DNA of 64,000 nucleotides from Coprinus comatus (Eukaryota > Basidiomycota > Agaricomycetes > Agaricales > Agaricaceae), in the NCBI GenBank assembly GCA_034638255.1, contig JAWPGT010000052.1:62001-126000 (forward strand), read 5' to 3'. The notes under the pieces were generated by a model that was not told the DNA's origin, searched no databases, and was given only the letters and a program-made list of their open reading frames with translations. Below are positions 12,503 to 22,759 of this stretch, one piece after another (within the stretch, counting starts at the first letter, position 1; each line of letters begins with the position of its first letter). The position numbers and the translations under genes are program-made.

Positions 12503-15500
12503 ATGGCTTTCAAAATGCGTCACTCATCCTCTGGACATCCCTCCCTTCCTCCTAAACCTTCAGCTCTACCTCAGGCCGCTTTTCCAACCTCAAAATGCGA
12601 TTTTTGCGGAGTTACAGGCCACTCTCAGGTTTCATGCTTTAGTTTTGAGAAGGCAAAGGCAAAAGCTCAATATCTCGCCAACCGACCGTCCGAATCACGT
12701 CAAACTCGTCATACACGTTTATCTCATATTTCGCAAACGACACCCAAAATTTGGTGCGACGAGACGAACTCCTTCATTACCGAGTTTGCTGGCAATGCAA
12801 CATCTACCCTTCCTTCCTCCAGCCCTCTCCAACCTCATGCAAGTTTCCAATGGCTTTGTGACACCGGTGCTACATCTCACATGTCTCCCCACCATCACTG
12901 GTTCAGGAACTACACCCCCTCTCGCATTCCCATTCGCTTGGCTGATCATTCTGTGGTTTACTCAGCTGGCATAGGTTCTGTGGTGTTTGAGCCTATTCTG
13001 AAAGGAAAGAAGGCTAGACCGGTCGAATTTTCGAGGGTTTTACACGTTCCTGACCTAGGGAACAACCTCCTATCTTGCCTACATCTTACCCGACATAAAG
13101 GCTTCAATATCAACATCTCTTCCCATTCCATCACCTTCAGGAAGTCCAGATCTACTCTCTTTACTGCCACCATTGACTCTGACAACTGTGCTTACCTCAA
13201 TGGCTCAGTTATTGCCTCTGAGGTCGCTTTTTCCACCTCTACACTCCCTCTTGACCTCTCCCTCTGGCACAGACGTTTCATTCACCACAATTACTCAGAT
13301 GTGAAGAAGATGATTGCTCAAGACCTGGTTACTGGTATTTCTCTTGATTCTGATTCACTCCCTGACCCAATTTGTGAACCTTGCCTTGCTGGAAAGATGC
13401 ACTCGACTTCATTCCCTCCCTCCACCCACCATACTCGATCTCCACTCGAACTCATTCATTCTGATCTCCATGGTCCTCTTCCTACACCTACTGCTCAAGG
13501 TTACAAATATTGGATTACCTTCATTGATGATGCTACTCGATTTCGGTCTGTTATATTACTCAAGGCCAAGTCTGAAGCTTTCGAAGCATTCAAACGCTAC
13601 AAAGCATGGGTAGAGAACCAACTCGGGATGAAGATCAAGGTGCTTCAAGATGATAAGGGAGGTGAATACATGTCCAATGCCTTTTGCTCCTTCACTATGG
13701 GGTGTGGTATTGAACGTAGGCACTCTACCCGTAATCGTCCTCAGCAAAATGGTCTTGCCGAACGTGCAAATCGAACAATGGGTGAACGTATCACCACCAT
13801 GCTCTCGGAATCTGGTCTTCCTCCTTCTTTCTGGGGCGAATGTATTGCCTCTATGGTTCATGTCTGGAATCACCTTCCTACTTCCCCACTTCCTCACACC
13901 ACACCATTTGAGGCCTTCTACAAGCGTAAACCTGACGTCTCTCACCTTCGAGTCTGGGGATGTACTGCCTACGTTTTCATACAAAAGGATAAGCGTACAT
14001 CTCTTGAACCTCATATGGAGAAGTGTATTTTCTTGGGTTACGAACCTGGTTACAAAGGTTGGAAGTTTTATAATCCAACAACTCGAAAGGTGATTATCTC
14101 TGAAACTGCTCATTTTGACGAACGCTACTTTCCGGGTCTTTCAAAAGGGAAGACGAACAATGTTCCTGACTTCTCTCTATCCTCTATACCATCTTCCTCT
14201 TCATTATCTACTCCAACTTCGCCAACGATCTCAGGTGTTCCACTTCCCGAAGATGAGGGGGGTATTGTAGAGCATTCCACTTCACTTCCACCTCTAGTTC
14301 CTGCTGCTCCTATTCATCTTCCGGCACCTGTCCCACCTTCACCTTCACCTTCACCATCCCCACCTCACTCACCAAAACTCTCTCCACCTCCAACACCTCG
14401 CATTCAACCAGCTACACCTCCTCCTCCTCCTTCTACTCCTCCTCATCATCAACCACCATCTGCTGAACCACCATCACGTAGACGAGGTTCTCGGATTCGA
14501 ATACTCTCTTGGAAAGCTCGGGAAAACCTTCAACAACAACAACAACCCCGTTTTACATCTGAGTCTGAGGCTGAGGCTGAAGCTGAGGAGAGTGACGAAG
14601 ATTTCGCGTTTTTGGTATCTGATGAGAAGAATGGTTTTAAGGAAGTTGAGTTTGCTGGTAACGTGTCATCTGGTCATCCAGGATCATTCAAAGCTGCGAT
14701 GAATTCCCCTGATTCACATTTGTGGAAAGAGGCGATGGACAAGGAGTACTCTACACTCGAGGCGAATGGTACTTGGGAACTTATTCCTTTACCCCGTGGT
14801 GAGAAAGCTATCAAGTCTGGTTGGGTTTACAAGATTAAGGACAATCCTGATGGTTCCATCGAACGGTATAAAGCTCGTCTTGTTGCTAAAGGTTACGCTC
14901 AACGTCCTGGATATGATTATACTGAAGTCTTTGCTCCAACATTCCGTCCCGCTTCCCTCCGCCTCATTGTCGCCCTTGCCGCCAAAGAAGGTTACAAGTT
15001 ACACTCTATCGACATCTCCTCCGCCTTTACTTATGGTGACTTGGAAGAAGAGATCTATATGCGTCAACCTGAAGGTTATCATTTTGGTGACTCAAACATG
15101 GTTTTTAGGCTTCGAAAATCGCTTTATGGACTCAAACAAGCAGCTCGACAATGGAACAAGAAACTTCACTCGGTCTTCATTTCACTTGGTTACATTCGAC
15201 TCCAATCTGACAGCTCTATCTACATCTACTCTAAAGGTCCAGTCAAGGTTATTGTTCCCATTTTCATTGACGATATTACTCTTGCTTCGAAGGATGACAA
15301 GGCCATGGATGATATGATCAAAGAGCTCTCTACTCACTTCAAACTTCGAGATCTCGGCTCTACCTCCTGGTTATTGGCTGTTAAGGTTGATCAAGACCCC
15401 TCTCATCACTCCATTTCGCTTTCACAAGAGAAATATGTCAAGGAACTCCTCGAACGCTTCCAGATGTCTGACTGTCGACCCGTGAAGACCCCTCTCACTC

Positions 15501-16231
15501 CTGGACTCAATCTCTCCACTGTCACTGTCACTGAAGATGACAAACTCCTCATGAAAGATGTTCCCTACCTCAGCGCTGTTGGCGCTCTTCAATATCTGGC
15601 CACCATGACTCGTCCTGACATTGCCTTTGCTGTTTCTTACCTTGGGAGATTCAATCACAATCCTGGTCCTCAACATTGGGCTGCTGTCAAACATCTCTTC
15701 CGCTATCTCAAGGGCACAATGGACTATAAGCTGGTCTACAAAGGTGACATGGCTACTGAGGATCTCTTCATCACATATTCTGATGCTTCTCATGGTTCAT
15801 GTCAAGAGACTGGAAGGGCTACGGGTGGTTATGTGACTTTGGTATGTGGTGCGGCTGTTGGTTGGTCTTCAAAACGTCAGAGTTTAGTCACTCTCTCCTC
15901 CACTGAAGCTGAGTACGTTGCAGCTGTTGAAGGCGGAAAGGAGATTATGTGGATGCGCAACATTCTATCTGAGTTCGGTTATTCCTTCACTTTCCCCTCC
16001 ATTCTTAACATCGACAACCAATCCGCTATTACTGTTGCTAAGAATCCTGAACACCATGGTCGTATGAAGCAATTGGATTTGTGTTATTTCTGGCTCCGTG
16101 ATGCTGTTCAAAACAAAGTCATTTCCCCTCTCTTTGTTCCTACCTCTGAACAACTGGCTGACATCTTCACCAAGGCTGTTGAACCAAAGGCAGTCTCTCA
16201 CTTTGTTCCTCTTCTTGGACTTTCATCATAA
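12503..16231 (+). CDS. Copia polyprotein (1,242 aa), intact pol but very short Gag
   Basis: Encodes the enzymes for reverse transcription and integration. A CCHC zinc knuckle occupies residues 32-45 (C-x2-C-x4-H-x4-C). The protease active site is Asp-Thr-Gly at 120-122. The integrase triad is Asp321, Asp384, Glu420 (D-D-35-E), after an LWHRRF pre-integrase zinc region. A Pro-rich linker lies around 590-690. The reverse transcriptase has the FIDD box with Asp923/Asp924. RNase H has Asp1094, Glu1135 and Asp1171. The frame is open throughout. The odd part is the N-terminus: only 31 residues precede the zinc knuckle, and only 102 bases separate LTR and ATG, so the capsid portion of Gag (normally a few hundred residues) is absent. 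Confidence 0.95.
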   Translation: MAFKMRHSSSGHPSLPPKPSALPQAAFPTSKCDFCGVTGHSQVSCFSFEKAKAKAQYLANRPSESRQTRHTRLSHISQTTPKIWCDETNSFITEFAGNATSTLPSSSPLQPHASFQWLCDTGATSHMSPHHHWFRNYTPSRIPIRLADHSVVYSAGIGSVVFEPILKGKKARPVEFSRVLHVPDLGNNLLSCLHLTRHKGFNINISSHSITFRKSRSTLFTATIDSDNCAYLNGSVIASEVAFSTSTLPLDLSLWHRRFIHHNYSDVKKMIAQDLVTGISLDSDSLPDPICEPCLAGKMHSTSFPPSTHHTRSPLELIHSDLHGPLPTPTAQGYKYWITFIDDATRFRSVILLKAKSEAFEAFKRYKAWVENQLGMKIKVLQDDKGGEYMSNAFCSFTMGCGIERRHSTRNRPQQNGLAERANRTMGERITTMLSESGLPPSFWGECIASMVHVWNHLPTSPLPHTTPFEAFYKRKPDVSHLRVWGCTAYVFIQKDKRTSLEPHMEKCIFLGYEPGYKGWKFYNPTTRKVIISETAHFDERYFPGLSKGKTNNVPDFSLSSIPSSSSLSTPTSPTISGVPLPEDEGGIVEHSTSLPPLVPAAPIHLPAPVPPSPSPSPSPPHSPKLSPPPTPRIQPATPPPPPSTPPHHQPPSAEPPSRRRGSRIRILSWKARENLQQQQQPRFTSESEAEAEAEESDEDFAFLVSDEKNGFKEVEFAGNVSSGHPGSFKAAMNSPDSHLWKEAMDKEYSTLEANGTWELIPLPRGEKAIKSGWVYKIKDNPDGSIERYKARLVAKGYAQRPGYDYTEVFAPTFRPASLRLIVALAAKEGYKLHSIDISSAFTYGDLEEEIYMRQPEGYHFGDSNMVFRLRKSLYGLKQAARQWNKKLHSVFISLGYIRLQSDSSIYIYSKGPVKVIVPIFIDDITLASKDDKAMDDMIKELSTHFKLRDLGSTSWLLAVKVDQDPSHHSISLSQEKYVKELLERFQMSDCRPVKTPLTPGLNLSTVTVTEDDKLLMKDVPYLSAVGALQYLATMTRPDIAFAVSYLGRFNHNPGPQHWAAVKHLFRYLKGTMDYKLVYKGDMATEDLFITYSDASHGSCQETGRATGGYVTLVCGAAVGWSSKRQSLVTLSSTEAEYVAAVEGGKEIMWMRNILSEFGYSFTFPSILNIDNQSAITVAKNPEHHGRMKQLDLCYFWLRDAVQNKVISPLFVPTSEQLADIFTKAVEPKAVSHFVPLLGLSS

Positions 16232-16311
16232 TTCCTTCTCTTCCTTTTCTTTTATCACTTCACTCTTTTCCTTTCCATTTATTTCCTTCCTTTGTCTGGA
16301 CTGGCTAGATC

Positions 16312-16320
16312 AGGGGGGTA
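16312..16320 (+). promoter_or_regulatory. Polypurine tract of copia element
   Basis: AGGGGGGTA sits immediately before the TG of the 3' LTR, the position where plus-strand DNA synthesis is primed. Confidence 0.8.
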
Positions 16321-16668
16321 TGTCAGGAATGCTCTAGACAGTCCCCAAGGTCAGTATTTATTGTTGGTTGAGGTTAGAAGAGTTGTGGTTGGATATTCTC
16401 TTTGGAGTTCTGGACTTGTAGATTGTTTCCGCTTTCTGTGACATCACAATGTCACGTCACACGTTACTGAAGCGTCCTGCAGACACATGAAGACTCTCTA
16501 GTCTAATACAAGTGTCTGCAGGTGAGTAGTTAAGAAGTTATTGTATCTTTCTAGTCTAATACAAGTGTCTGCAGTGTTTGTGTTTTATCTCAGTCATTTC
16601 TGATCGGTTTCCTTCCATTCCTTCGTCATCGTGCTCGTCTCGTCGTCCTCTACGATCCTGCGCTTACA
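16321..16668 (+). repeat. 3' LTR of copia element
   Basis: The same 348 bases as the 5' LTR by direct comparison. It is followed by GATGG and then the resumed KDZ exon (AATTTTCGTCT). Confidence 0.96.
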
Positions 16669-18939
16669 GATGGGAATTTTCGTCTACAACAGAAACACAA
16701 GAATCACGACCCTGATGATGTTGCTCTCAATGACGGAAATGGATACTTTGTTGACAACAGTGAATATAAGGAGTATTTGGAGAAGGTTGGTGATATTACC
16801 ACTGAGGTAAGTCTGTTACTTTTTGATCACTGGTCCTCATTCTGAAATCGTAATTCCCCTCACAGCAATCAATGTGTTCCAAATTGAAGGCCGTTCGTCA
16901 ACAGAATGTTATCAAATTTAAGAATACAGTTGTAAGTGGGGTTATGGCAGTACAGTGTGCACGTCATGGATTTTACGTGCCACAAGGAATGGTAGATCTA
17001 CATAGAGGAGAATCGTGAGTGTACCTCTATTATCTCAGTTATCCAACACTATCTTATTTGTACCATAGCTATGCTCGAACCGATTATGCATTGACCAGTG
17101 GCCTTGGTTTGAATGCTACGAATGTAAAATCAATCATCATAAGCTACGACATATGGTGTCAGTACCATATTAACCTTCAAAAGCGCATACATCAATACTT
17201 TCCCCATATGGATGCCATATATTCAAGGGTGCGAGGTGCGATACCGAAAATGCATATTCATGGCCATGGCGAAAAATGCCAATTATCTTATTCTTTCTTA
17301 TACACCCCAAACTCCGGTATGACGTATGGTGAAGGGATTGAAAGTGGTTGGTCAGAACAAAATCACGCTGCAGGGGTTACAAAAGAACAGAATAGCGGCC
17401 ATCGACATGACACGTTGGATGACTTCAACAACCATTGGGGTTGGTTGAAGCTTCAAGGCCTACGTAAGTCCACCTATTATTCAATAAATGTATAGTACGA
17501 TTAACAATATCTTAAACTACAGCATCCTCGATAAAGTCTCAGCTCCTGAAGCATTCTACTAGTCTGGAGGAAGCACTCGAAATCCTTGAAGCATTGGAAC
17601 AGCGCTTCACAAAAGACATCATTGATTCATGGAAGAAGATGGAAAGCAACCCCCCTAAGGATTCAAAAGGTAATCCTCTCAGCGTTTACCAGGCAATGCT
17701 TGTTGATGGTACGACAAAGTTGCTATCAAATTATGACATCATCTGATCTCCTATCATAGTGCCATCACAAAAGTCTCAATCAACACAATTACTCAAGATT
17801 AACACTGCCGGAACCCAGCTGAACTCAAGTCCCGACTTTGTCCAGCTAATTGAACAAGCTTTGAAACTTGAAATTGATCAGTGAGTACAATTTTATTTAT
17901 TCCGACATTTGAATATCTATTCTAACGAAATTATACCTCAGACATAGGTTAAAATGCAAGTTATCATCAGAAGGAAATACATTATCATCCGAACCATTAG
18001 ATCTTGAACGCACAGCCTTCCGAACAGCATTTCTACAATGGTTACATGAATTCCGGGCTCTTTGTCCTGAGATTGACTTGGAATTGAACGGAAACATACC
18101 ACCTGAACAACAAATCATACCCTTCCCCTCCTGTGACCACCTCTACCAGAAGATTGACCCCAAAACATCACCTCAACTTCAAGCACTGATCAATATTGAA
18201 TCACATCTTCGATTGGGTCAAGCGTATGATGCCATCGAGGAATTGCGTACAACCATACATATGTCAAACATGCAGTTCGTCAGAAAAAAAGAACACATCC
18301 GAGGCATCCATTCCAATACGCGTGCGAATTCCATCTTGATTAAGCTCGAGGCCGAGAAGAATATTCATGCCCAGCAATATCGGTTTGCGTATCAAGCATT
18401 ATGCAATCTTGGCAAAATTTCTTCTACATCCGAACTCAAACCTTTACTGCAAACAGAGCTCTGGGGTAAGAATATGACAGGATTGGCACAAATTGGAGAT
18501 TCGAAGAAGAAGGAGCCTTGGTTCTGGGTTGTTGGGAAACCACAGGGGATGTCGAATGATGCTTGGGTTTTGGAATGTGAGTTTTTTTTTATCATATTGG
18601 TGTCTTATGGAAGCTGATTGTTATTCATTTGCAGTGGATCGAGTTCGGTGGTTTAGGACAAGAGCTAGCGTAGATCGTCTCCAAGAAGAGGTGGAGATAT
18701 TAACTGAAGAATTCCGAAGAACTGAAAGATCACATATGAAGTGGGCTTCATTGTGGAAGGAAATTGCTAATTCCATCGTTGTAGATACAGTTGTCAGTCA
18801 TGGACTGCGGTGTTATGCCTACAAGCAAGTATTTGTGTATGAACGACTTGCTGAAAAGGTCCAAGACAGTTGGAAATCCGTCAGGCCTCTGTAATTTCTT
18901 TTTTTGTTTTTGTTTTTGTTTTTTGATAACTTGTCGAAT

Positions 18940-19083
18940 TAATCTAATTCATTGAATTAATCCAACTCTTCTGATTAATCCAACCAACTGACCCATTCAC
19001 TCATTAATTTGACCAACCTAATTATTTAGAATTACATTTAATACTATTATTTGGTTCATCCAATTAATCGGATGAATCTTAGA
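18940..19083 (+). repeat. Subterminal ATTAATCCAA repeats and candidate right end of KDZ element
   Basis: Downstream of the transposase stop the motif GAATTAATC(C/T)AA or GATTAATCCAA recurs at about 18943, 18955, 18973 and 19061. Clustered short repeats near an end are typical of transposase-binding sites in DNA transposons. The last copy, ATTAATCGGATG (19064-19075), is the inverted counterpart of 6506-6517. Confidence 0.35.
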
Positions 19084-19152
19084 ATCGGACGCGGTGAAAT
19101 CACCTGCAAATCCAATCGGTGTGTCTGGCATTTTTACCTGCGTCCGATTTTA
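19083..19152. repeat. Imperfect hairpin downstream of KDZ element
   Basis: AATCGGACGCGGTGAAA at 19083-19099 is the imperfect reverse complement of TTTTTACCTGCGTCCGATTT at 19132-19151, with a loop of about 32 bases. It could be a transposon-end palindrome, a transcription-end structure, or chance. Confidence 0.55.
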
Positions 19153-20959
19153 ATCCTACTTCGGTCCCTGGTTCCATAAGGTTCCCTTCGCCGCACAGGA
19201 CCCTTACTGTAACTGACAGTTTGCCTCAAGGTTGGACTTGGTTCTAGTAAAAAAAAAAAGGACTCGGGGCTCTCTGAAACGAGCTGAGTTGACCCTACTG
19301 TAATACTGAACAGTAACCAATATGGTTTAAACAACCAAACGCGATATAAAATCCGGATCTCTCTTGAACTGAAACAGAACGAGTCAGTCGGAGATCTAAC
19401 ACAATTTCTTTTTTCTCAAATGACGGACAGAAGAAAAGAAAAACGAGGCGGTAGTTACCCAGCAGGTAATACAATAAGCACCAGGAGTTGGGGTTTGGGG
19501 CATAGGGTATCACATTGACGACTGGACTCTTGAAGCCCGAGCTTGAGGTCTTGAGGTTTAAACCCGAGTCACGGACCGTCCATTCAAGTAACATAGTTTA
19601 CCAATGCAGCTAATGTTGACATACTATGATAGTTGACCGGTCCAATGGCAGGTGAAGGAGGGTTCTTGACACAGTGATTAGTAGTAATAACTTGAAACAA
19701 ACTGCCATCATCATTTAGACCTCCATTGTTCACCATGAGGACGCTTTAATACACAGTTGGTATTAGGATTAGCCCTCCACCTTCACCGTGACCGGCTTCT
19801 TACCTCAAGGTCTTACACGTTTGCTCAGTGTCCCATGAGACTTGAACGCAGGGGGAGTTCTAGATCCATCCGGCTTCTTTTTTTCTTCAGTCTCTTACAG
19901 ACAATGCTAAGGCTCAAGAGAGCACGATGCAATGATTAATATCATGCATCATGGTCAACCTCAAATGACCCCTCGAATTAATTTTTTTCCTTCTTTCTTT
20001 CTAAGCGGAATCTCTCTCCTTGGACCTTCTCCTCATCCCAGTCTCCTCTTCCCTACGTCCTAAAATGCCTGAACAGCTGAACCCACTTCAAGTCCACATA
20101 AATATAAACTTTGCACCATACTTTGAACGTTGCCAATGTGATCCCCTACGAACTACGATTGACACACCACAATATAAAATAATCAAATTGAAACTACTTG
20201 AAAACTTAACAATCACAATCATAATCATAATCACAATCGCACAAACACCGTCCCTCCCCTCTTACACTTAGTATATACTAAATTCATATAGATATAGAGC
20301 TGTACTTCTTGACTCGGAAGCATTGGTAGTATAACCAGCCCCTTACAACCGATGCCGCCACCGATATTGGTAAGGGTGGTACACCGTGGCTACTACATAA
20401 ATCGGCGGAAATCATGATGGACTTTGGGGGCTGCGGCGTACTTATGAATATGAAATATAATGATATTGAAAAACTTTGGTTTTGAATGAGTATGTATGTA
20501 GCTACTAAAAAAAAAGAAACTTGTGAATAGAAGAAACTATGTGGTACGAACTACGTCACTATGCATGTATATTATTATATAACAAAACAAATTAAATTCA
20601 AGAACAAAAACCGTAAACCGTAAACCAAAAAAAAGCGAATAAAAAAAAAAAAAAGCAAAAAATAGAGGAGTCAGAAAAAGAAAATCGAGTAATTGATAAG
20701 CACACAAACACAAATACGAATACGAGAAAGAGAGAGAGTAGAAGTAGAGTAAGAGTAAGTAAAGTACCAGCCAAGAAATATATAGCTAGAATTAGAGAGA
20801 GAGAGAAGCGTAAAAAAAAAAAAACGCAAGAAAGAAAAAGATAACAAAAGGGCTAAAAAGTACGAAAAAGAAATTAACCATCAACCATTAACCATCAACC
20901 ATTAAACAAGACCAAGACAACCAAAAAAAAAAATTTCCAAAAACCCAAACTAAGCATCA
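19153..20959. other. Intergenic stretch, AT-rich, no supported gene
   Basis: Open frames are short and lack coding features. From about 20480 to 20940 the DNA is purine-rich (AAAAAAGAAA and GAGAGA runs), which on the minus strand is the pyrimidine-rich 3' flank of the HMG-like gene. The block GAGGACGCTTTAATACA near 19738 recurs near 22465. Confidence 0.5.
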
Positions 20960-22382
20960 TCAATACCCCAAACCACCAAAACCAAAACCAAAACCAAAAC
21001 CGGAATAAGGATCATAATATTGTTCAGGTTCAAGTTTAGGTTCAGGTTCAAGAAGAATATACCCATCAAGAGTAAACGGTCCTTGACCTAAATCACTAGC
21101 ACCAGTGCTAGTTTGCCATTCCTCGTAACTGCCGTTGTTGTTATTGATAGAGTTGGTAGAGATATGGTTGGGATTGGGATTGGGATTAGGATTGGTTGTA
21201 AGACCATGAGGGCCATACGTATACGTCGCGTAGTCTAATTCTACTTCCTCTTCAACCGTAGTGGTAGAAGTAATAGCGGAAGTAGTGGTTGTGGTGGTCG
21301 TAGGGGAGAAAGGAATGGAGGAAGTATTGAAGTTGAAGTTGAAGTTGGGGTTATAATTATAAATATCGTTATCGTAATAGGTGTTACGAATGTTATGTGT
21401 GTATGATACTTCTTCTTCTGGGTATTGAGAAAGAATGTTGATGGAGGAATCTTCTCCGAAGATTATAGGTGTTGGCATTGATTGGAGAAGGGGAGAAGGG
21501 GATATGGAAGGAAAGGAAGATGATGATGATGAGAAGAAGAAGAAGAAGAAGAGGAGGAGGAGGAGGAGGAGGAAGAAGAAGAAGAAGAAGAAGAGGGATG
21601 AGATATGGAGGGAGATGGAGACGGTGAGATTGATGACTGAGCTGTAACGGAAGGTGTAGATGGGGGAGTGACTATAGTAGACGACGAATTGGACGCCACC
21701 ATTCTCCACTTTCGGATTGAAGTGACTCCTCCTGTCTAGAACCAAGAGTGAATAAATGTAAATTGAAATTAATGTAAATAAATTTGCTTACCTTGGTGGA
21801 CTTGGACTTTGCCTTACGGTGAGGTCGAGGGTTGAAGTCGGACTCACCATCCGAAAAATCGACTGGAGAGCTCTTGGTTTTTGTCTGAGAGTACTTCCTG
21901 GTCTTTGATTTTTTAGTCGTTTTCGATTTCTTAACCTTGGCCTGACGAGATTTCTCTGGAAGTAAACCGCGAAACCTCAATTCGTTTTGAACTGTATCAT
22001 ATATCCGTCTTAGTCGTTTGGCGACGCTCTCATACTCCAATTTGTTTACTCTTTTCCAGTCAGCTGCAGCTCCCTTGCTAACATCCATCATCCCCAATAT
22101 TTCACCCGTCCCCTTGACTTCTGTTGTTTTTCTTTTACACCAGAAGTTGCGGTACACCATGAAACCGTTCCAAGACTTTTCACAGACGGCAAGGTGCTTT
22201 TTGGTAGATTTATTTTGGATATCTTCAAGAAGGTCGATGTCGGCTGTAGGTAAATCCAGGTAATATGCCCATTCGATTATGGACGGGCAACCGCCTAAAG
22301 GAACGTTTTTGAGTCAGAATAAATAACTTGAAGGATGTGTAGGAATAAACGAACCTGGATGGATATTGCATTTGGAAGTCAT
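20960..22382 (-). CDS. HMG-box-like nuclear protein with microsatellite-shifted C-terminus
   Basis: Exons: 22355-22382 (MTSKCNIHP), 21792-22294 and 21735 downwards, with GT-AG joins. Exon 2 carries NGFMVYRNFW...ISLGMM-like and DWKRVNKLEYESVAKRLRR stretches that fit the pattern of a fungal HMG box. A Lys/Ser-rich nuclear-localisation-like tail follows (KKSKTTKKSKTRK). Exon 3 enters a (TCT/TCC)n run coding poly-Ser and in that frame stops at 21463. The adjacent frame stays open to 20960 and looks more natural (MPTPIIFGEDSSINILSQYP ... GFGFGFGGLGY). The gene therefore either ends early or changes frame in the microsatellite. The domain call is tentative because the first HMG helix is only weakly conserved. 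Confidence 0.5.
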
Positions 22383-22759
22383 AGAAATGTCACGGAGAGT
22401 AAATTTAGGTGAGGAAGCAAGTAGAAAGCAGCAAGAAAGAGTCTGGGGCTTGACGTCTAGAGAGAGGACGCTTTAATACAACTCAAAGTCCAAGCGACGG
22501 GACGAATATTAATTTGATAGTTTCCAAACACAGAAAAAGAACTATCATTAGATCTTGGATCGACGAGGGTCCAGAAAAAAACACTGTGGTAATGGCATTA
22601 CAGCCCATTGTGGCCCGTATACGGAATGAGGACTCCGGCTGTCGCAAGAGGACTACAAGGTTGCGAACGAGAAAAAAGAAAGGAGATATTCATTGTGGGT
22701 GATTACGTCATCCCCGATAGACATCCGAAAAGGGAAGAGAGAGAGTGTGTGTGTCTGTC
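22383..22759. other. Divergent promoter region, HMG-like gene and sec2
   Basis: No gene is seen. It separates two divergent starts (22382 minus, 22760 plus). A GT repeat (GAGAGTGTGTGTGTCTGTC) lies directly before the sec2 ATG. Confidence 0.5.

Larger units (their letters stand above)
12053..16668 (+). mobile_element. Ty1/copia LTR retrotransposon inserted in the KDZ gene
   Basis: The element is 4,616 bases long, bounded by TG...CA LTRs, with the 5-base target duplication GATGG at 12048-12052 and 16669-16673. The two 348-base LTRs look identical on direct reading, so the insertion is recent. Internal parts in order are a primer-binding site, one long ORF (protease, integrase, reverse transcriptase, RNase H; the copia order) and a G-rich polypurine tract before the 3' LTR. 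It is inserted in the same orientation as its host gene. Confidence 0.97.
10786..18894 (+). pseudogene. KDZ-type transposase with CxC2 cysteine cluster, split by a copia insertion
   Basis: KDZ (Kyakuja-Dileera-Zisupton) transposases are RNase H-fold DNA transposases common in Agaricomycetes. Exons: 10786-11076 (basic N-terminus, KRKRSE), 11131-11709, 11767-11966, 12020-12052 continued at 16674-16806, then 16866-17014, 17069-17463, 17523-17708, 17760-17880, 17942-18576 and 18635-18894. The CxC2 cluster is in exon 2 (CSQC, CIEC, CQNC, then HFCRCSD). Exon 3 has HCPACPEVG. Likely catalytic positions are the Asp of SLDG-NFR, the Asp of SYDIWCQY and the Glu of GEGIESGWSEQN. All exon joins keep frame and the stop is normal. 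The only lesion is the 4.6 kb retrotransposon placed between the Asp-Gly codons and Asn-Phe-Arg. The gene was probably intact until recently. Confidence 0.92.

Noticed and set aside
13556..14113. Long antisense frame inside the copia ORF
   Set aside because: It is the mirror of the conserved integrase-coding strand; its translation has no recognisable features.
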